Of a stretch of 58,687 bases of DNA, positions 16,541-25,153 are shown piece by piece. Both the position numbers and the translations under genes were made by a program. The first letter of the stretch is position 1, and every line of letters starts with the position of its first letter. Location: NCBI GenBank assembly GCA_002439165.1, contig DJTE01000047.1, positions 1 to 58,687 on the forward strand, given 5' to 3'. This stretch comes from Chryseobacterium indologenes. GTDB lineage: Bacteria; Bacteroidota; Bacteroidia; Flavobacteriales; Weeksellaceae. A model generated the notes under the pieces. That model saw only the letters and a program-made list of their open reading frames with translations. It did no database searches and was not told the DNA's origin.

Positions 16541-16567
16541 CGTTTGTAGTCGTTTGTAAACGGATAA
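16541..16567. promoter_or_regulatory. Operator-like sequence between ssb and the XRE gene
   Basis: CGTTTGTAGT is directly repeated as CGTTTGTAAACGGATAA (from 16551), and CGTTT-GT-AAACG is palindromic. The same 17-nt CGTTTGTAAACGGATAA occurs inside the palindrome ahead of the HPP operon (25028-25044). It lies in a 325-nt divergent gap (16424-16748) that otherwise holds only promoter-like AT-rich sequence. The XRE protein is one candidate binder. Confidence 0.45.
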
Positions 16568-16748
16568 GTGAAATTAAAATTGTTTTGCGATACTTTATTT
16601 TAACAGAAAAAAATATTGTCACAAATTGAAAATAAAAAAAACAACATGAGTTTACCCGGAAATAATAAATTTTATTTTACAGATGAAAATTTTGAAAACC
16701 TCTGCATTTTATAAGTTATTTTTTTTCAAATTTGTAAAAACGTATAAT

Positions 16749-17105
16749 ATGCAAAAAGAAAAGCTACGTATAGTAAGAAAAACGAAGGGTTTCACCCAGC
16801 AACAAATGGCTGATGTGATCCCGACTGACGTTTCCAATTATAGCAGAAAAGAAAGTGGCACCGCATCTATTACACAGGCAGAATGGAACAAACTTGCCAG
16901 GTTTTTAGAGGTTCCTGTGGAAGAAATATATGAGGAAGAGGAAGCTAAAATTATTATTGAAAACCCTGTCTTTAATGATAACACACAGGCTAATGTTGGA
17001 AATAGCAATGCTACAATTAACAATGAATTAAGCATAGAAATCATTAAAAATCTACAGGAATACATCAGTCTGCTAAAAGAGGAAATCAATAGGCTGAAAA
17101 AGTAA
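16749..17105 (+). CDS. XRE-family transcription regulator
   Basis: 118 aa from the ATG at 16749; a longer frame opens at 16683, but its 22 extra residues are not part of the fold. The N-terminal 60 residues are a helix-turn-helix (RKTKGFTQQQMADVI, then VSNYSRKESG, WNKLARFLEVPVEEIYE). A polar linker follows and then a short C-terminal coiled coil (about 92-118), probably for dimerisation. It is single, with its own terminator. Its targets are unknown; operator-like repeats lie 180 nt upstream. Confidence 0.85.
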   Translation: MQKEKLRIVRKTKGFTQQQMADVIPTDVSNYSRKESGTASITQAEWNKLARFLEVPVEEIYEEEEAKIIIENPVFNDNTQANVGNSNATINNELSIEIIKNLQEYISLLKEEINRLKK

Positions 17106-17153
17106 TCAGTAAGTAATGCTTTTGATAAATTTATAGCTGATACTAAAATATAT

Positions 17154-17190
17154 AATCGGGATAGAACATTTATCCCGATTTTTCTTTTTA
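17154..17190 (+). terminator. Terminator of the XRE gene
   Basis: AATCGGGATA, a 7-nt loop and TATCCCGATT form a 10-bp perfect stem followed by TTTCTTTTT. Confidence 0.9.
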
Positions 17191-17285
17191 GCTGACACAC
17201 AAATAAAATTTAAAGGGATTCAGGCTAAAGGATGGCAAGTCTCCTGAATGAACTATAAATTTTAGGTATTATATATAAAGCCTCT

Positions 17286-17612
17286 TTATTGATAGTGGTT
17301 CCAGACCACTACCCTGCTGATTTGAATGACCGCTTCCACATTGGTATAATTTTTTGCATCTTTTTCAAGAATTTCCTTGTTCGGAAGAAATTTCGAATAA
17401 AAATCTTCTGTTTTTTCAAAAAACAGATGCCCGATAACCTGATATGGAAAATGATGAGTTCCTGACTGCTGATTATATGCTTCTTCTATCGCAAGCCCCT
17501 TTAAAGCCTCTCCGAATACCGATTTGGACAATGGCATATGAGTGGTCATGTAATATTCCATGTCAAACCAGTCATTATCTTTAACAGGATAAAAAATAGT
17601 CACTTTATACAT
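17286..17612 (-). CDS. EthD-like protein beside the NRPS
   Basis: 108 aa with the EthD pattern: a beta strand VTIFYPVKDN, then FDMEYYMTTHMPL (the conserved His-Met-Pro), LKGLAIEE, and a last strand around NVEAVIQISRVV. EthD-type proteins form dimeric alpha+beta barrels; some have roles in ring or ether metabolism but many have no known reaction. It lies 3 nt downstream of the O-methyltransferase and is clearly cotranscribed with it, so it probably acts on or binds the NRPS product. A catalytic role is inference. Confidence 0.8.
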   Translation of the reverse strand: MYKVTIFYPVKDNDWFDMEYYMTTHMPLSKSVFGEALKGLAIEEAYNQQSGTHHFPYQVIGHLFFEKTEDFYSKFLPNKEILEKDAKNYTNVEAVIQISRVVVWNHYQ

Positions 17613-17615
17613 GCA

Positions 17616-18641
17616 TTAAAGCTTTTCAGATTCAACAATACCGGATATTTCCGTATCGGTTTCTATCAGTCGGATAAAATTCAGTCCTGATCTTTCAAGC
17701 AGTGATCTGAATTCTCCCAGCGTCCGTTCTTTTCCTGTGGTCATAGCCATAATATTAATATCAAGCAGCTTTCCGGCATGAGGGGTATTTCTGGAATCAT
17801 CCGGAATTACAGAATCTATGATTAATAATTTACCTCCCGCAGGCATTACCTGATGTATGTTTTTTAAGATCTGTACCGCTTCATCATCATTCCAGTCATG
17901 AATTACCCATTTCGTCATGTAAAGGTCTGCACCGGCAGGTATTTCTTCAAAAAAGCTTCCTCCCATTACCGCGCATCTTTCTTTTAAATTTTCAGGGATA
18001 AACTGCGCTGTTTGCTCTATCACATAAGGTTCATCTAAAATAATTCCGGTACTTTCAGGAGAGGCATTCAATACGGAAAACATAAGGGCTCCGTTTCCTC
18101 CCCCTACATCAACTATCGTTTTATAAGGAGTAAAATCATAGGTCTCTGTTATCGTTTCAACCACAGCTCCGGACATTCCCGCCATTGCTTTCGCCAGATT
18201 GGCTCCTTCTTCCGGATGCTGTTTGTAATATTCCCAGACAGGCATTCCATGAGCTAGTTCAAAGGGAACTTTTCCGGTCTGTATTCCATATGCCAATTCT
18301 CCGAAAGCAGGATAATGCTCTCCCAGATTTGCCAAAGCCCAGGGTTTAACAGATCCGGGAACATCAGTGAGTAAAGTAGCTCCAAAATCATTCAGTTCAA
18401 AAGCACCATCTTCTCTTTCATAAAATATTCCTGCACCGGTAATGACCCGGAGCAAGCGGTACAGGGACCTTTCATCAGATTCTGTTTCCTTGGCCAGTTC
18501 TTTAAGGGTTTGAGGGCCATTAAGCAGATGGTCGGCAATATCCAATTGGGCTACTGTCCTGATACAACAGGCCAGCCAATAACCACTGATCAGTTCATAC
18601 ATTTTAAAAGTAAGCTCAGGTTTTTGATTTGATTCTTTCAT
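17616..18641 (-). CDS. O-methyltransferase of the COMT / hydroxyneurosporene type
   Basis: 341 aa. The N-terminal 100 residues form the winged-helix dimerisation domain (LDIADHLLNGPQTLKELA, DERSLYRLLRVI). The Rossmann part has motif I VDVGGGNGALMF, the acidic residue IILDEPYV, and WVIHDWND, with the catalytic His of this family in place. This family methylates hydroxyl groups of small aromatic or enol substrates, including hydroxypyrazines in plants. It is divergent from the NRPS by 101 nt and forms an operon with the EthD gene, so methylation of the NRPS product is the natural hypothesis. Confidence 0.88.
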   Translation of the reverse strand: MKESNQKPELTFKMYELISGYWLACCIRTVAQLDIADHLLNGPQTLKELAKETESDERSLYRLLRVITGAGIFYEREDGAFELNDFGATLLTDVPGSVKPWALANLGEHYPAFGELAYGIQTGKVPFELAHGMPVWEYYKQHPEEGANLAKAMAGMSGAVVETITETYDFTPYKTIVDVGGGNGALMFSVLNASPESTGIILDEPYVIEQTAQFIPENLKERCAVMGGSFFEEIPAGADLYMTKWVIHDWNDDEAVQILKNIHQVMPAGGKLLIIDSVIPDDSRNTPHAGKLLDINIMAMTTGKERTLGEFRSLLERSGLNFIRLIETDTEISGIVESEKL

Positions 18642-18742
18642 ATTAATTTATTGTTATTAAAAATTCAACAATACGTGAAATTAAATATTTTTTTTACATA
18701 ATTTTATACTTTTAAAGAAAATTAAACTAAAACCCGACCAAA

Positions 18743-21700
18743 ATGAACAAAATGTTAACAAAAGAATCAAGCGTTGTGTCTTTAATTAACACAGCGACAG
18801 CAAAGTATCCCGACAAAAAGGCACTGATCTGCAATCATTCAGCTATTACTTTCAAGCAATTAGAGAATGAATCCAATCAGCTTGCCTGTTATTTAAAGCA
18901 AAGAGGGATATTTACGGATGTTCCTCTTTGTTTTTGTCTTGATCAGTCTATTGAAAAAGTAATTGTCATGCTTGCCATCTGGAAAGCCGGCGGCGCTTAC
19001 GTTTCTTTAGATCCTTTATATCCTGAAAACAGGTGCAGACATATCTTAGAAGATACAAAAAGTCCAATTCTCATTACATCAAAAGCTTATGCAGGAAAAT
19101 TCCATTTCTATCATGGGGAAATCATTCTGATTGATGAACAGAAAGAAAATATTGAGCAAATGCCTTGTGAAAATATATTTCAGGAATCTGAAAACAGCCT
19201 GGCGTATCTGGCGTATACCTCCGGAAGTACAGGACTTCCAAAAGCAGTCATGGCGGAACAGGCAGGTCTTTTTAATTTTGTAAAATATTTCGGGGAATTC
19301 CTGAAACCTGAACTCAGTGATACGGCCTTGAATATTTCATCTTCAAACTTTGATGGTATTGTTCTCGATCTGTGGGTTCCCCTGTCTTTAGGTCTCACTG
19401 TTTATCTCTATCCGGATAACAGGATCGTTGGAGAACCTCTTCTGGAATATATCTGTGAAAACCAGATCAGCCTCCTTCCTTATCTTCCGGTGTCTATTCT
19501 GGCTACTCTTCCCACTGACAAAACTACGGGCAGACTGAGAAAAATATGTACAGGTGGAGAAGCTCCCATTCCCTCTGTAATTCATAGCTGGAAATCTAAG
19601 GTAGAACTTATCAATATTTATGGGCCTACTGAAACTACGGTTGTCGTGTCCGGGTTCCCATTCAATGAAAACTATCCGATGGGTACTATTGGAAAGCCGC
19701 TGCCTAACGTAGATTTTTATGTTCTGGATGATGCAATGAAAGTTCTTCCGGATCATGAAACAGGTGAACTTTATATTGGCGGTATACAGGTGTCCCGAGG
19801 ATATTATAACAGGCCGGATCTCACTTCCGAAAGGTTTCTTCCATACATCACAGATGAAGGTAAAGTGGCCAGGGTTTACAAGACAGGAGATCTTGTCAGA
19901 AGACTTCCGGACGGAAATATTGAATTTACAGGCCGTGCAGATCAGCAGGTTAAAATCAGAGGTTTCCGGGTAGAGCCTGCAGAAGTGGAAGAAAATATCA
20001 GGCAATCCGGGCTTGTTGAAAATTGTGTCGTTATAGTGAAACAGGAAGGGGATGATAAACAGCTGATCTGTTATTTTAAAGGTTCGGAAGCCTTTTCTGA
20101 AGACCTCAGAGCTTATCTGCCTGAGCATCTTCCTTCTTATATGATTCCTTCCGGATTTTTAAAAGTAAAAGAATTCCCTTTAACAGCCAATGGAAAAGTT
20201 GATAAAGCAGCCCTTCTCCATTTGGAAGAAGCTGAAGAGATAAGAAGATCCTATACACCACCCCAAACCGAACTGCAGCAAAAACTGGCTCAGGCATGGA
20301 GCGCTATTTTAGGAATAAAAGAAATCGGAATTGATGATAATTTTTTTCAGTTTGGAGGCAATTCAATCCTGGCTTACCGTCTTACGGGAGTACTTAGGAA
20401 AGAACTGAGTCTCCCTTTGAAATCTGCGGATCTATTTTCACATCCAACAATTCACGATTTAGAGAATTATATAATTAACAAGAAGGTTTTTCATGAGAAG
20501 AATGTTTATACCTCAAAAAACACAATTATCCCACTTTCTTCACAGCAACAAAACCTATGGTTTCTGGACCAGCTACACGGAAGTTCAGCCTATCATGTAG
20601 GAGCTTTATATCCGATAAATCCTGAAATTTCTATACCTGTTTTAGAGAAAGCCTTTTTACAGCTTCTGAAAAAACACCGCATACTAAGAACAGTTATTGA
20701 AGAAAATGACGGACAGTACTTCCAACACCCCATCAGTGAAAAAAACTGGAGACTGGAAACCGTATATAACCGGAACAAAATCAACGAGCTGATCCGGATT
20801 CCGTTTGATCTGAAAAGAGATTATATGCTGAGAGCATACATCATCATTGAAAAAGATCAGCCCATTTCTTTGTTTTTAATGATACATCATATAGTGACAG
20901 ACGGCTGGACGATGCCTTTAATTATCCGGGAACTTAATACCCTTTATCAGCAAATCAACCATATTGACATTCCTTCAGCCTCTATATCGTATCCGGAATA
21001 TGAGGATTATGTTCAATGGCAGGCTGTGCAGGATTATGAAGATGGCATTCAGTTCTGGAAAGAATATCTGGCTGATGTTCCGGTACTTCAGCTTGTTCAT
21101 GATTTTAAAAAGCAAGCTTCAGGTTCAGATCCGGGAAAACAATATCGGTTTGAGATCAATGAAACCTTGACGCATTCTTTACAAAAGATTTCTAAAGAAC
21201 AGTCCGCTACTTTATATATGACGTTATTATCTGCTTTCGGACTTTTAATGCAGTATTACAGCGGCCAGGATGATATCTGTATCGGAAGCCCGTCTTCCAG
21301 CCGTCCTCTTGCCTATGATAAAACTGTCGGATATTTCTCCAATATGCTTCCTGTACGGATAACCATTGACGGGAATCCTTCCTTTTCAGAGGTTTTAAAA
21401 CAAACCAGGGATTCAGTTTCCAAAATACTGCAACATCAGGATGTTCCTTTGGACAGAATTATCAATGAGGTGATCCAGGACCGTTTTGCAGGGCATAATC
21501 CTTTATTTCAGAATGTTTTTGTGCTTCAGCATCCTGATGAAGAATCGCAACCTTCTGATATTATCCGGAATCAGGATGTGGAATGGATCAGCAATCAGAA
21601 AACCAAGTTTGATCTTCAGTTTGAAGTATTGCCTAAACATTCAAAACTAACCGTCAATATTGATTATTCTGAGGTTTTGTTTAAAGAAGAAACCATCATC

Positions 21701-24700
21701 CAGATGGCTGAGGTTTATCAGTCTATTTTAGAATCTGTTGCCCGTTATCCCAACCGGAAGATCGGCGAAATAAAGGTTTATGAGGTATTAGAAAAAGGAA
21801 AATCTGAAATTCATTCACCTGTTGAAAATCCTAAAACACTGATTGAATTATTTGAAGAGCAGGCAGAAAAAACACCGGAGAAAACAGCCCTGCATTATTC
21901 AGGGATCGGTATTTCTTACCAGGAACTTAACGAAAGATCCAGCCATATTGCGGAACAACTGATCTCTTTAGGCTGTAAAAGCGGAGATTTTATTGCCTGC
22001 TGTCAGGATCAGTCTGCTGAACGGATCATTACTTTACTTGGGATTATAAAATCCGGAGCCGCTTATGTTCCTTTGGATACAGGCTATCCTTCTGAAAGGA
22101 TTCAGACCATACTCAACGATACAAAACCGAAATTCCTTATCGTATCTGAGTCTGTTGATCCTGAAACGATCAATACTTCCGAACAGCAAGTCCTGTTTAT
22201 TGGGGAAATGCTGGCCAATCCTGTTGAGCATATACAGCCCGTTTATTCCCATACCCATACTCCTTCCGATCTGGTCTACGTTATCCATACCTCCGGAACC
22301 ACAGGCACGCCGAAAGGTGTACTGATTGAACATCGGTCTCTGGGAAATTTCATCACAGAATACGGCCAGCTGCTCAATCTGAACGAAAAAGACAGGACTC
22401 TGCAGTTCTCTCCTTATAATTTTGACGGTTCGGTTATCGATCTGTGGATTCCTCTTACCAAAGGGGCAACTGTTCATCTGTATCCGAACAATAAACTTCT
22501 CGGAGATCATCTTGCTGAATTTTTAAGTCTCCATTCTATCACAGTTATTCCATTTATCTCACCTTCCGTACTTTCAACAATTTCCGGTACTATGGAACTT
22601 CCAATACTTAAAACCATAGGAACCGGAGCCGAAACCTGTCCGCCACAGGTAAGCAGATACTGGAAACAGCGGGTAAAACTAATCAATATGTACGGCCCCA
22701 CAGAAGCCACCGTAGCGGTGAACACTTTTATTTTTGATGATATTCATCCCGGTAACACCATTGGAACCGCAATAAAAAATACCCGGCTCTACGTTCTGGA
22801 CTCTTACTTACGTCCCGTACCGGATGGGGTCACAGGTGAACTCTATATTTCCGGGATACAGCTTTCAAGGGGGTATCTGAATCAGCCTGACCTAACGGAT
22901 GAAAAATTCATCACAAATCCTTTTGCCGGAGAAAACGGGATTTACAGCAGGATGTACAGAACGGGAGATCAGGCAAAGATATTATCAGACGGAATGCTGC
23001 AATACGCCGGAAGATCCGATCATCAGGTAAAAGTTCGCGGCTACCGCATTGAGCTGTCTGAAATTGAAAATATCCTGCGCCAGATCAAAGGAATAAAAAA
23101 TGCGGTAGTTCACATTCACACCTCTTCCGAAACCGAAAAATCGCTCAGGGCTTTTGTTGCCGCAGATGCTCCTGTTTCTCATATTAAAGCTGAATTAAGC
23201 AGGAAACTTCCGAGCTATATGATTCCGCATGAGATTTATATGATTGATGCCATTCCGGTGAAGTCCAACGGAAAAACAGATATGGAATCTTTAAATCTGC
23301 ATGCATCAGTATCGATGACAGAAACCTGGGAAATTACAGAAGAAGAACCTGCCAATGAATACGAAAGAATCATTAAAGAAATCTGGACCGATGTTCTGCA
23401 ATGCCGGATTTCCGGTATGAGTGACGATTTCTTCAGTCTGGGAGGACATTCTATACAACTGACGAAGCTTTACAACAAGTTGTTTCAGAAATTCCCCAAC
23501 ACCATTACCCTGAGCGAATTATACCTGAACAGTACTATAAGAAAACTTGCCCGGCTGATTGAAGAAAGAGAGTCCGGCACGGATATAAAAAATTACAGTC
23601 TCGGCATGGACCCGCTGAGTTTTGAAATAAAAAGAAACGCTATGGTTTCTGCTGAACAGTTTAAATTTCATGTTTCCGGAAAAGGGAATTTTACAGATCC
23701 CAAGGCAATTCTGCTGACAGGTGTCACCGGCTTTGTGGGGATTCATATATTAACGGAACTACTCCATTCCACTCAGGCTGCCATTCACCTTCTGATAAGG
23801 GCCCGCGATGAAGATCATGCCAGAGAACGTCTGTTTGCAACTATGGAAAGCCAGCTGATCCCATCAGAAGTATATGACGCGAAAAGAATCAGCATTCATG
23901 TTGGAGACCTTGCCCAGCCGTTTCTGGGACTTTCTTCTGAAAAATACAACGAACTGGCACAGACTGTGGATGTTGTTCATCATGCAGGAAGTGCCGTAAA
24001 TTTTATCCAGCCTTATTCGTATATGAAAGCGGCCAACGTAGATGCCCTTCATACCCTGATACAATTTGTAACCACCCATCAGCTCAAACAGCTTTCTTTA
24101 CTCTCTACCGTTGGTGTATTCAGCTGGGAGCATTATTTCACCAAACCTCAGCTTATCAGGGAAGATACGGATACACGAACGGCTTTTAAATACCTGAGCC
24201 GTGATATGGGATACATTCAAAGCAAATGGGTAATGGAACAGGTTGCCGCCGAAGCCATTCAACAGGGGGTTCCTATTATTATTTTCAGACTGGGATATGT
24301 TTTCTGCCACAGCCAGACAGGAGCTACTGCCCGATATCAGTGGTGGGGATCACTGATCAAAACCTGTATCCAGCTTAAATGCTATCCTATACTGATGGAT
24401 CAGAAAGAGGAACTGATCATGGTTGATTTTGTAGGAAAAGCGGTTGCCCATATTTCCAGAAATCCTGATGCTGCCGGAAATATTTTCCATCTAAGCCCGG
24501 AACCTGAAGACAATATGACGGTAACTGAGTTCTTTGAACTTCTGCGCCGGGAATTCAATTTTGAATTAACTCCCGTTCCTTTTACAGAATGGCGGTCACT
24601 TTGGGAACATGATGAAAACAGCCCGCTTTACCCGCTCCTTAACTTGTTTAAGTTTGAAGCTTATGATGGAAAATCCATTATTGAAATCCATCAGAATACC

Positions 24701-24814
24701 CCTGATTTCGACATCAGCAATACCAAAAAATTTCTTTCGGAAAGCGGGATTGAAAATAAAACCGTACAGCGGGATAATGTAGAGGCATTCTGTAAATATC
24801 TCGGCGTTCTTTAG
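18743..24814 (+). CDS. Dimodular NRPS with terminal reductase (A-T-C-A-T-R)
   Basis: 2023 aa. Domain order by approximate residue: A1 10-500 (A3 YTSGSTGLPKA near 155, A5 NIYGPTETT near 290, A10 NGKVDK near 483), T1 (FGGNSIL, Ser about 541), C 595-1030 (HHIVTDG near 715, LCL-like), A2 1033-1525 (A3 HTSGTTGTPKG, A5 NMYGPTEAT), T2 (LGGHSIQL, Ser about 1569), and a thioester reductase 1650-2020 (GVTGFVG, then YIQSK as Tyr/Lys pair). All catalytic motifs are intact. There is no initiation C domain and no thioesterase, so a dipeptide should leave as an aldehyde (or alcohol), as with AusA-type pyrazinone synthetases. Specificity residues read by eye give D-G-L-P-C-G-I-V-V-K and D-G-I-P-G-G-M-V-A-K, which match no code I know. 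A phosphopantetheinyl transferase is not in the window. Confidence 0.92.
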   Translation: MNKMLTKESSVVSLINTATAKYPDKKALICNHSAITFKQLENESNQLACYLKQRGIFTDVPLCFCLDQSIEKVIVMLAIWKAGGAYVSLDPLYPENRCRHILEDTKSPILITSKAYAGKFHFYHGEIILIDEQKENIEQMPCENIFQESENSLAYLAYTSGSTGLPKAVMAEQAGLFNFVKYFGEFLKPELSDTALNISSSNFDGIVLDLWVPLSLGLTVYLYPDNRIVGEPLLEYICENQISLLPYLPVSILATLPTDKTTGRLRKICTGGEAPIPSVIHSWKSKVELINIYGPTETTVVVSGFPFNENYPMGTIGKPLPNVDFYVLDDAMKVLPDHETGELYIGGIQVSRGYYNRPDLTSERFLPYITDEGKVARVYKTGDLVRRLPDGNIEFTGRADQQVKIRGFRVEPAEVEENIRQSGLVENCVVIVKQEGDDKQLICYFKGSEAFSEDLRAYLPEHLPSYMIPSGFLKVKEFPLTANGKVDKAALLHLEEAEEIRRSYTPPQTELQQKLAQAWSAILGIKEIGIDDNFFQFGGNSILAYRLTGVLRKELSLPLKSADLFSHPTIHDLENYIINKKVFHEKNVYTSKNTIIPLSSQQQNLWFLDQLHGSSAYHVGALYPINPEISIPVLEKAFLQLLKKHRILRTVIEENDGQYFQHPISEKNWRLETVYNRNKINELIRIPFDLKRDYMLRAYIIIEKDQPISLFLMIHHIVTDGWTMPLIIRELNTLYQQINHIDIPSASISYPEYEDYVQWQAVQDYEDGIQFWKEYLADVPVLQLVHDFKKQASGSDPGKQYRFEINETLTHSLQKISKEQSATLYMTLLSAFGLLMQYYSGQDDICIGSPSSSRPLAYDKTVGYFSNMLPVRITIDGNPSFSEVLKQTRDSVSKILQHQDVPLDRIINEVIQDRFAGHNPLFQNVFVLQHPDEESQPSDIIRNQDVEWISNQKTKFDLQFEVLPKHSKLTVNIDYSEVLFKEETIIQMAEVYQSILESVARYPNRKIGEIKVYEVLEKGKSEIHSPVENPKTLIELFEEQAEKTPEKTALHYSGIGISYQELNERSSHIAEQLISLGCKSGDFIACCQDQSAERIITLLGIIKSGAAYVPLDTGYPSERIQTILNDTKPKFLIVSESVDPETINTSEQQVLFIGEMLANPVEHIQPVYSHTHTPSDLVYVIHTSGTTGTPKGVLIEHRSLGNFITEYGQLLNLNEKDRTLQFSPYNFDGSVIDLWIPLTKGATVHLYPNNKLLGDHLAEFLSLHSITVIPFISPSVLSTISGTMELPILKTIGTGAETCPPQVSRYWKQRVKLINMYGPTEATVAVNTFIFDDIHPGNTIGTAIKNTRLYVLDSYLRPVPDGVTGELYISGIQLSRGYLNQPDLTDEKFITNPFAGENGIYSRMYRTGDQAKILSDGMLQYAGRSDHQVKVRGYRIELSEIENILRQIKGIKNAVVHIHTSSETEKSLRAFVAADAPVSHIKAELSRKLPSYMIPHEIYMIDAIPVKSNGKTDMESLNLHASVSMTETWEITEEEPANEYERIIKEIWTDVLQCRISGMSDDFFSLGGHSIQLTKLYNKLFQKFPNTITLSELYLNSTIRKLARLIEERESGTDIKNYSLGMDPLSFEIKRNAMVSAEQFKFHVSGKGNFTDPKAILLTGVTGFVGIHILTELLHSTQAAIHLLIRARDEDHARERLFATMESQLIPSEVYDAKRISIHVGDLAQPFLGLSSEKYNELAQTVDVVHHAGSAVNFIQPYSYMKAANVDALHTLIQFVTTHQLKQLSLLSTVGVFSWEHYFTKPQLIREDTDTRTAFKYLSRDMGYIQSKWVMEQVAAEAIQQGVPIIIFRLGYVFCHSQTGATARYQWWGSLIKTCIQLKCYPILMDQKEELIMVDFVGKAVAHISRNPDAAGNIFHLSPEPEDNMTVTEFFELLRREFNFELTPVPFTEWRSLWEHDENSPLYPLLNLFKFEAYDGKSIIEIHQNTPDFDISNTKKFLSESGIENKTVQRDNVEAFCKYLGVL

Positions 24815-24871
24815 TCTACGGTAATTGGTAACAGAAGACTGATGCTGTTGATTAAATAATTATTTCTCTGA

Positions 24872-24907
24872 CTGTGTCCGGGTCTTTTGCTCCGGATGCA
24901 GTTTTTA
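24872..24907 (+). terminator. Terminator of the NRPS gene
   Basis: CTG-TG-TCCGG and CCGGA-TG-CAG pair around a 10-nt loop with an internal mismatch, followed by TTTTTAT. Confidence 0.7.
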
Positions 24908-25018
24908 TATTTTCTCTTTAAAATGCTCAATTATTTTTTTGTTTATGAGATTAAAATGAATTGAATAAAGCATTTTTTATAGTCCTGTTTCAAATTATTC
25001 TAAAGCCATATTCACCGG

Positions 25019-25057
25019 AGAATTATCCGTTTGTAAACGGATAATTCTGTATCTTTG
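25019..25057 (+). promoter_or_regulatory. 30-bp palindrome overlapping the HPP operon promoter
   Basis: AGAATTATCCGTTT-GT-AAACGGATAATTCT (25019-25048) has perfect 14-bp arms around a 2-nt centre. The -7 box TATCTTTG (25050-25057) follows directly, and a TTTG in the palindrome centre lies about 16 nt before it at the -33 position. A dimeric repressor bound here would block the promoter. Half of it recurs at 16551-16567. Confidence 0.7.
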
Positions 25058-25153
25058 ATGAAATTTCTTTTATGAAAAGAAACATCAGAGGGAATTTATA
25101 CCCAACCGTTTATCAATAATTTAATGCAAATTATAAACAATAAAGAAGAATAA

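Noticed and set aside
16683..16748. Upstream ATG for the XRE protein
   Set aside because: The 22 additional residues are not part of any HTH fold; the family starts at MQKEKLRIVRKTKG.
17225..17240. Sigma-54-like TGGCAAG ahead of the EthD end
   Set aside because: The -12 part is absent, and it lies downstream of both flanking genes, so it would not drive either.
22034..22510. 158-codon antisense frame in the NRPS
   Set aside because: Shadow of the A2 domain codons; no family features. The same holds for most antisense frames in cphA, recQ and the RND pump.
18743..24814. NRPS as siderophore or surfactin-type synthetase
   Set aside because: No thioesterase, no TonB receptor and no siderophore genes in the surroundings; the terminal domain is a reductase.
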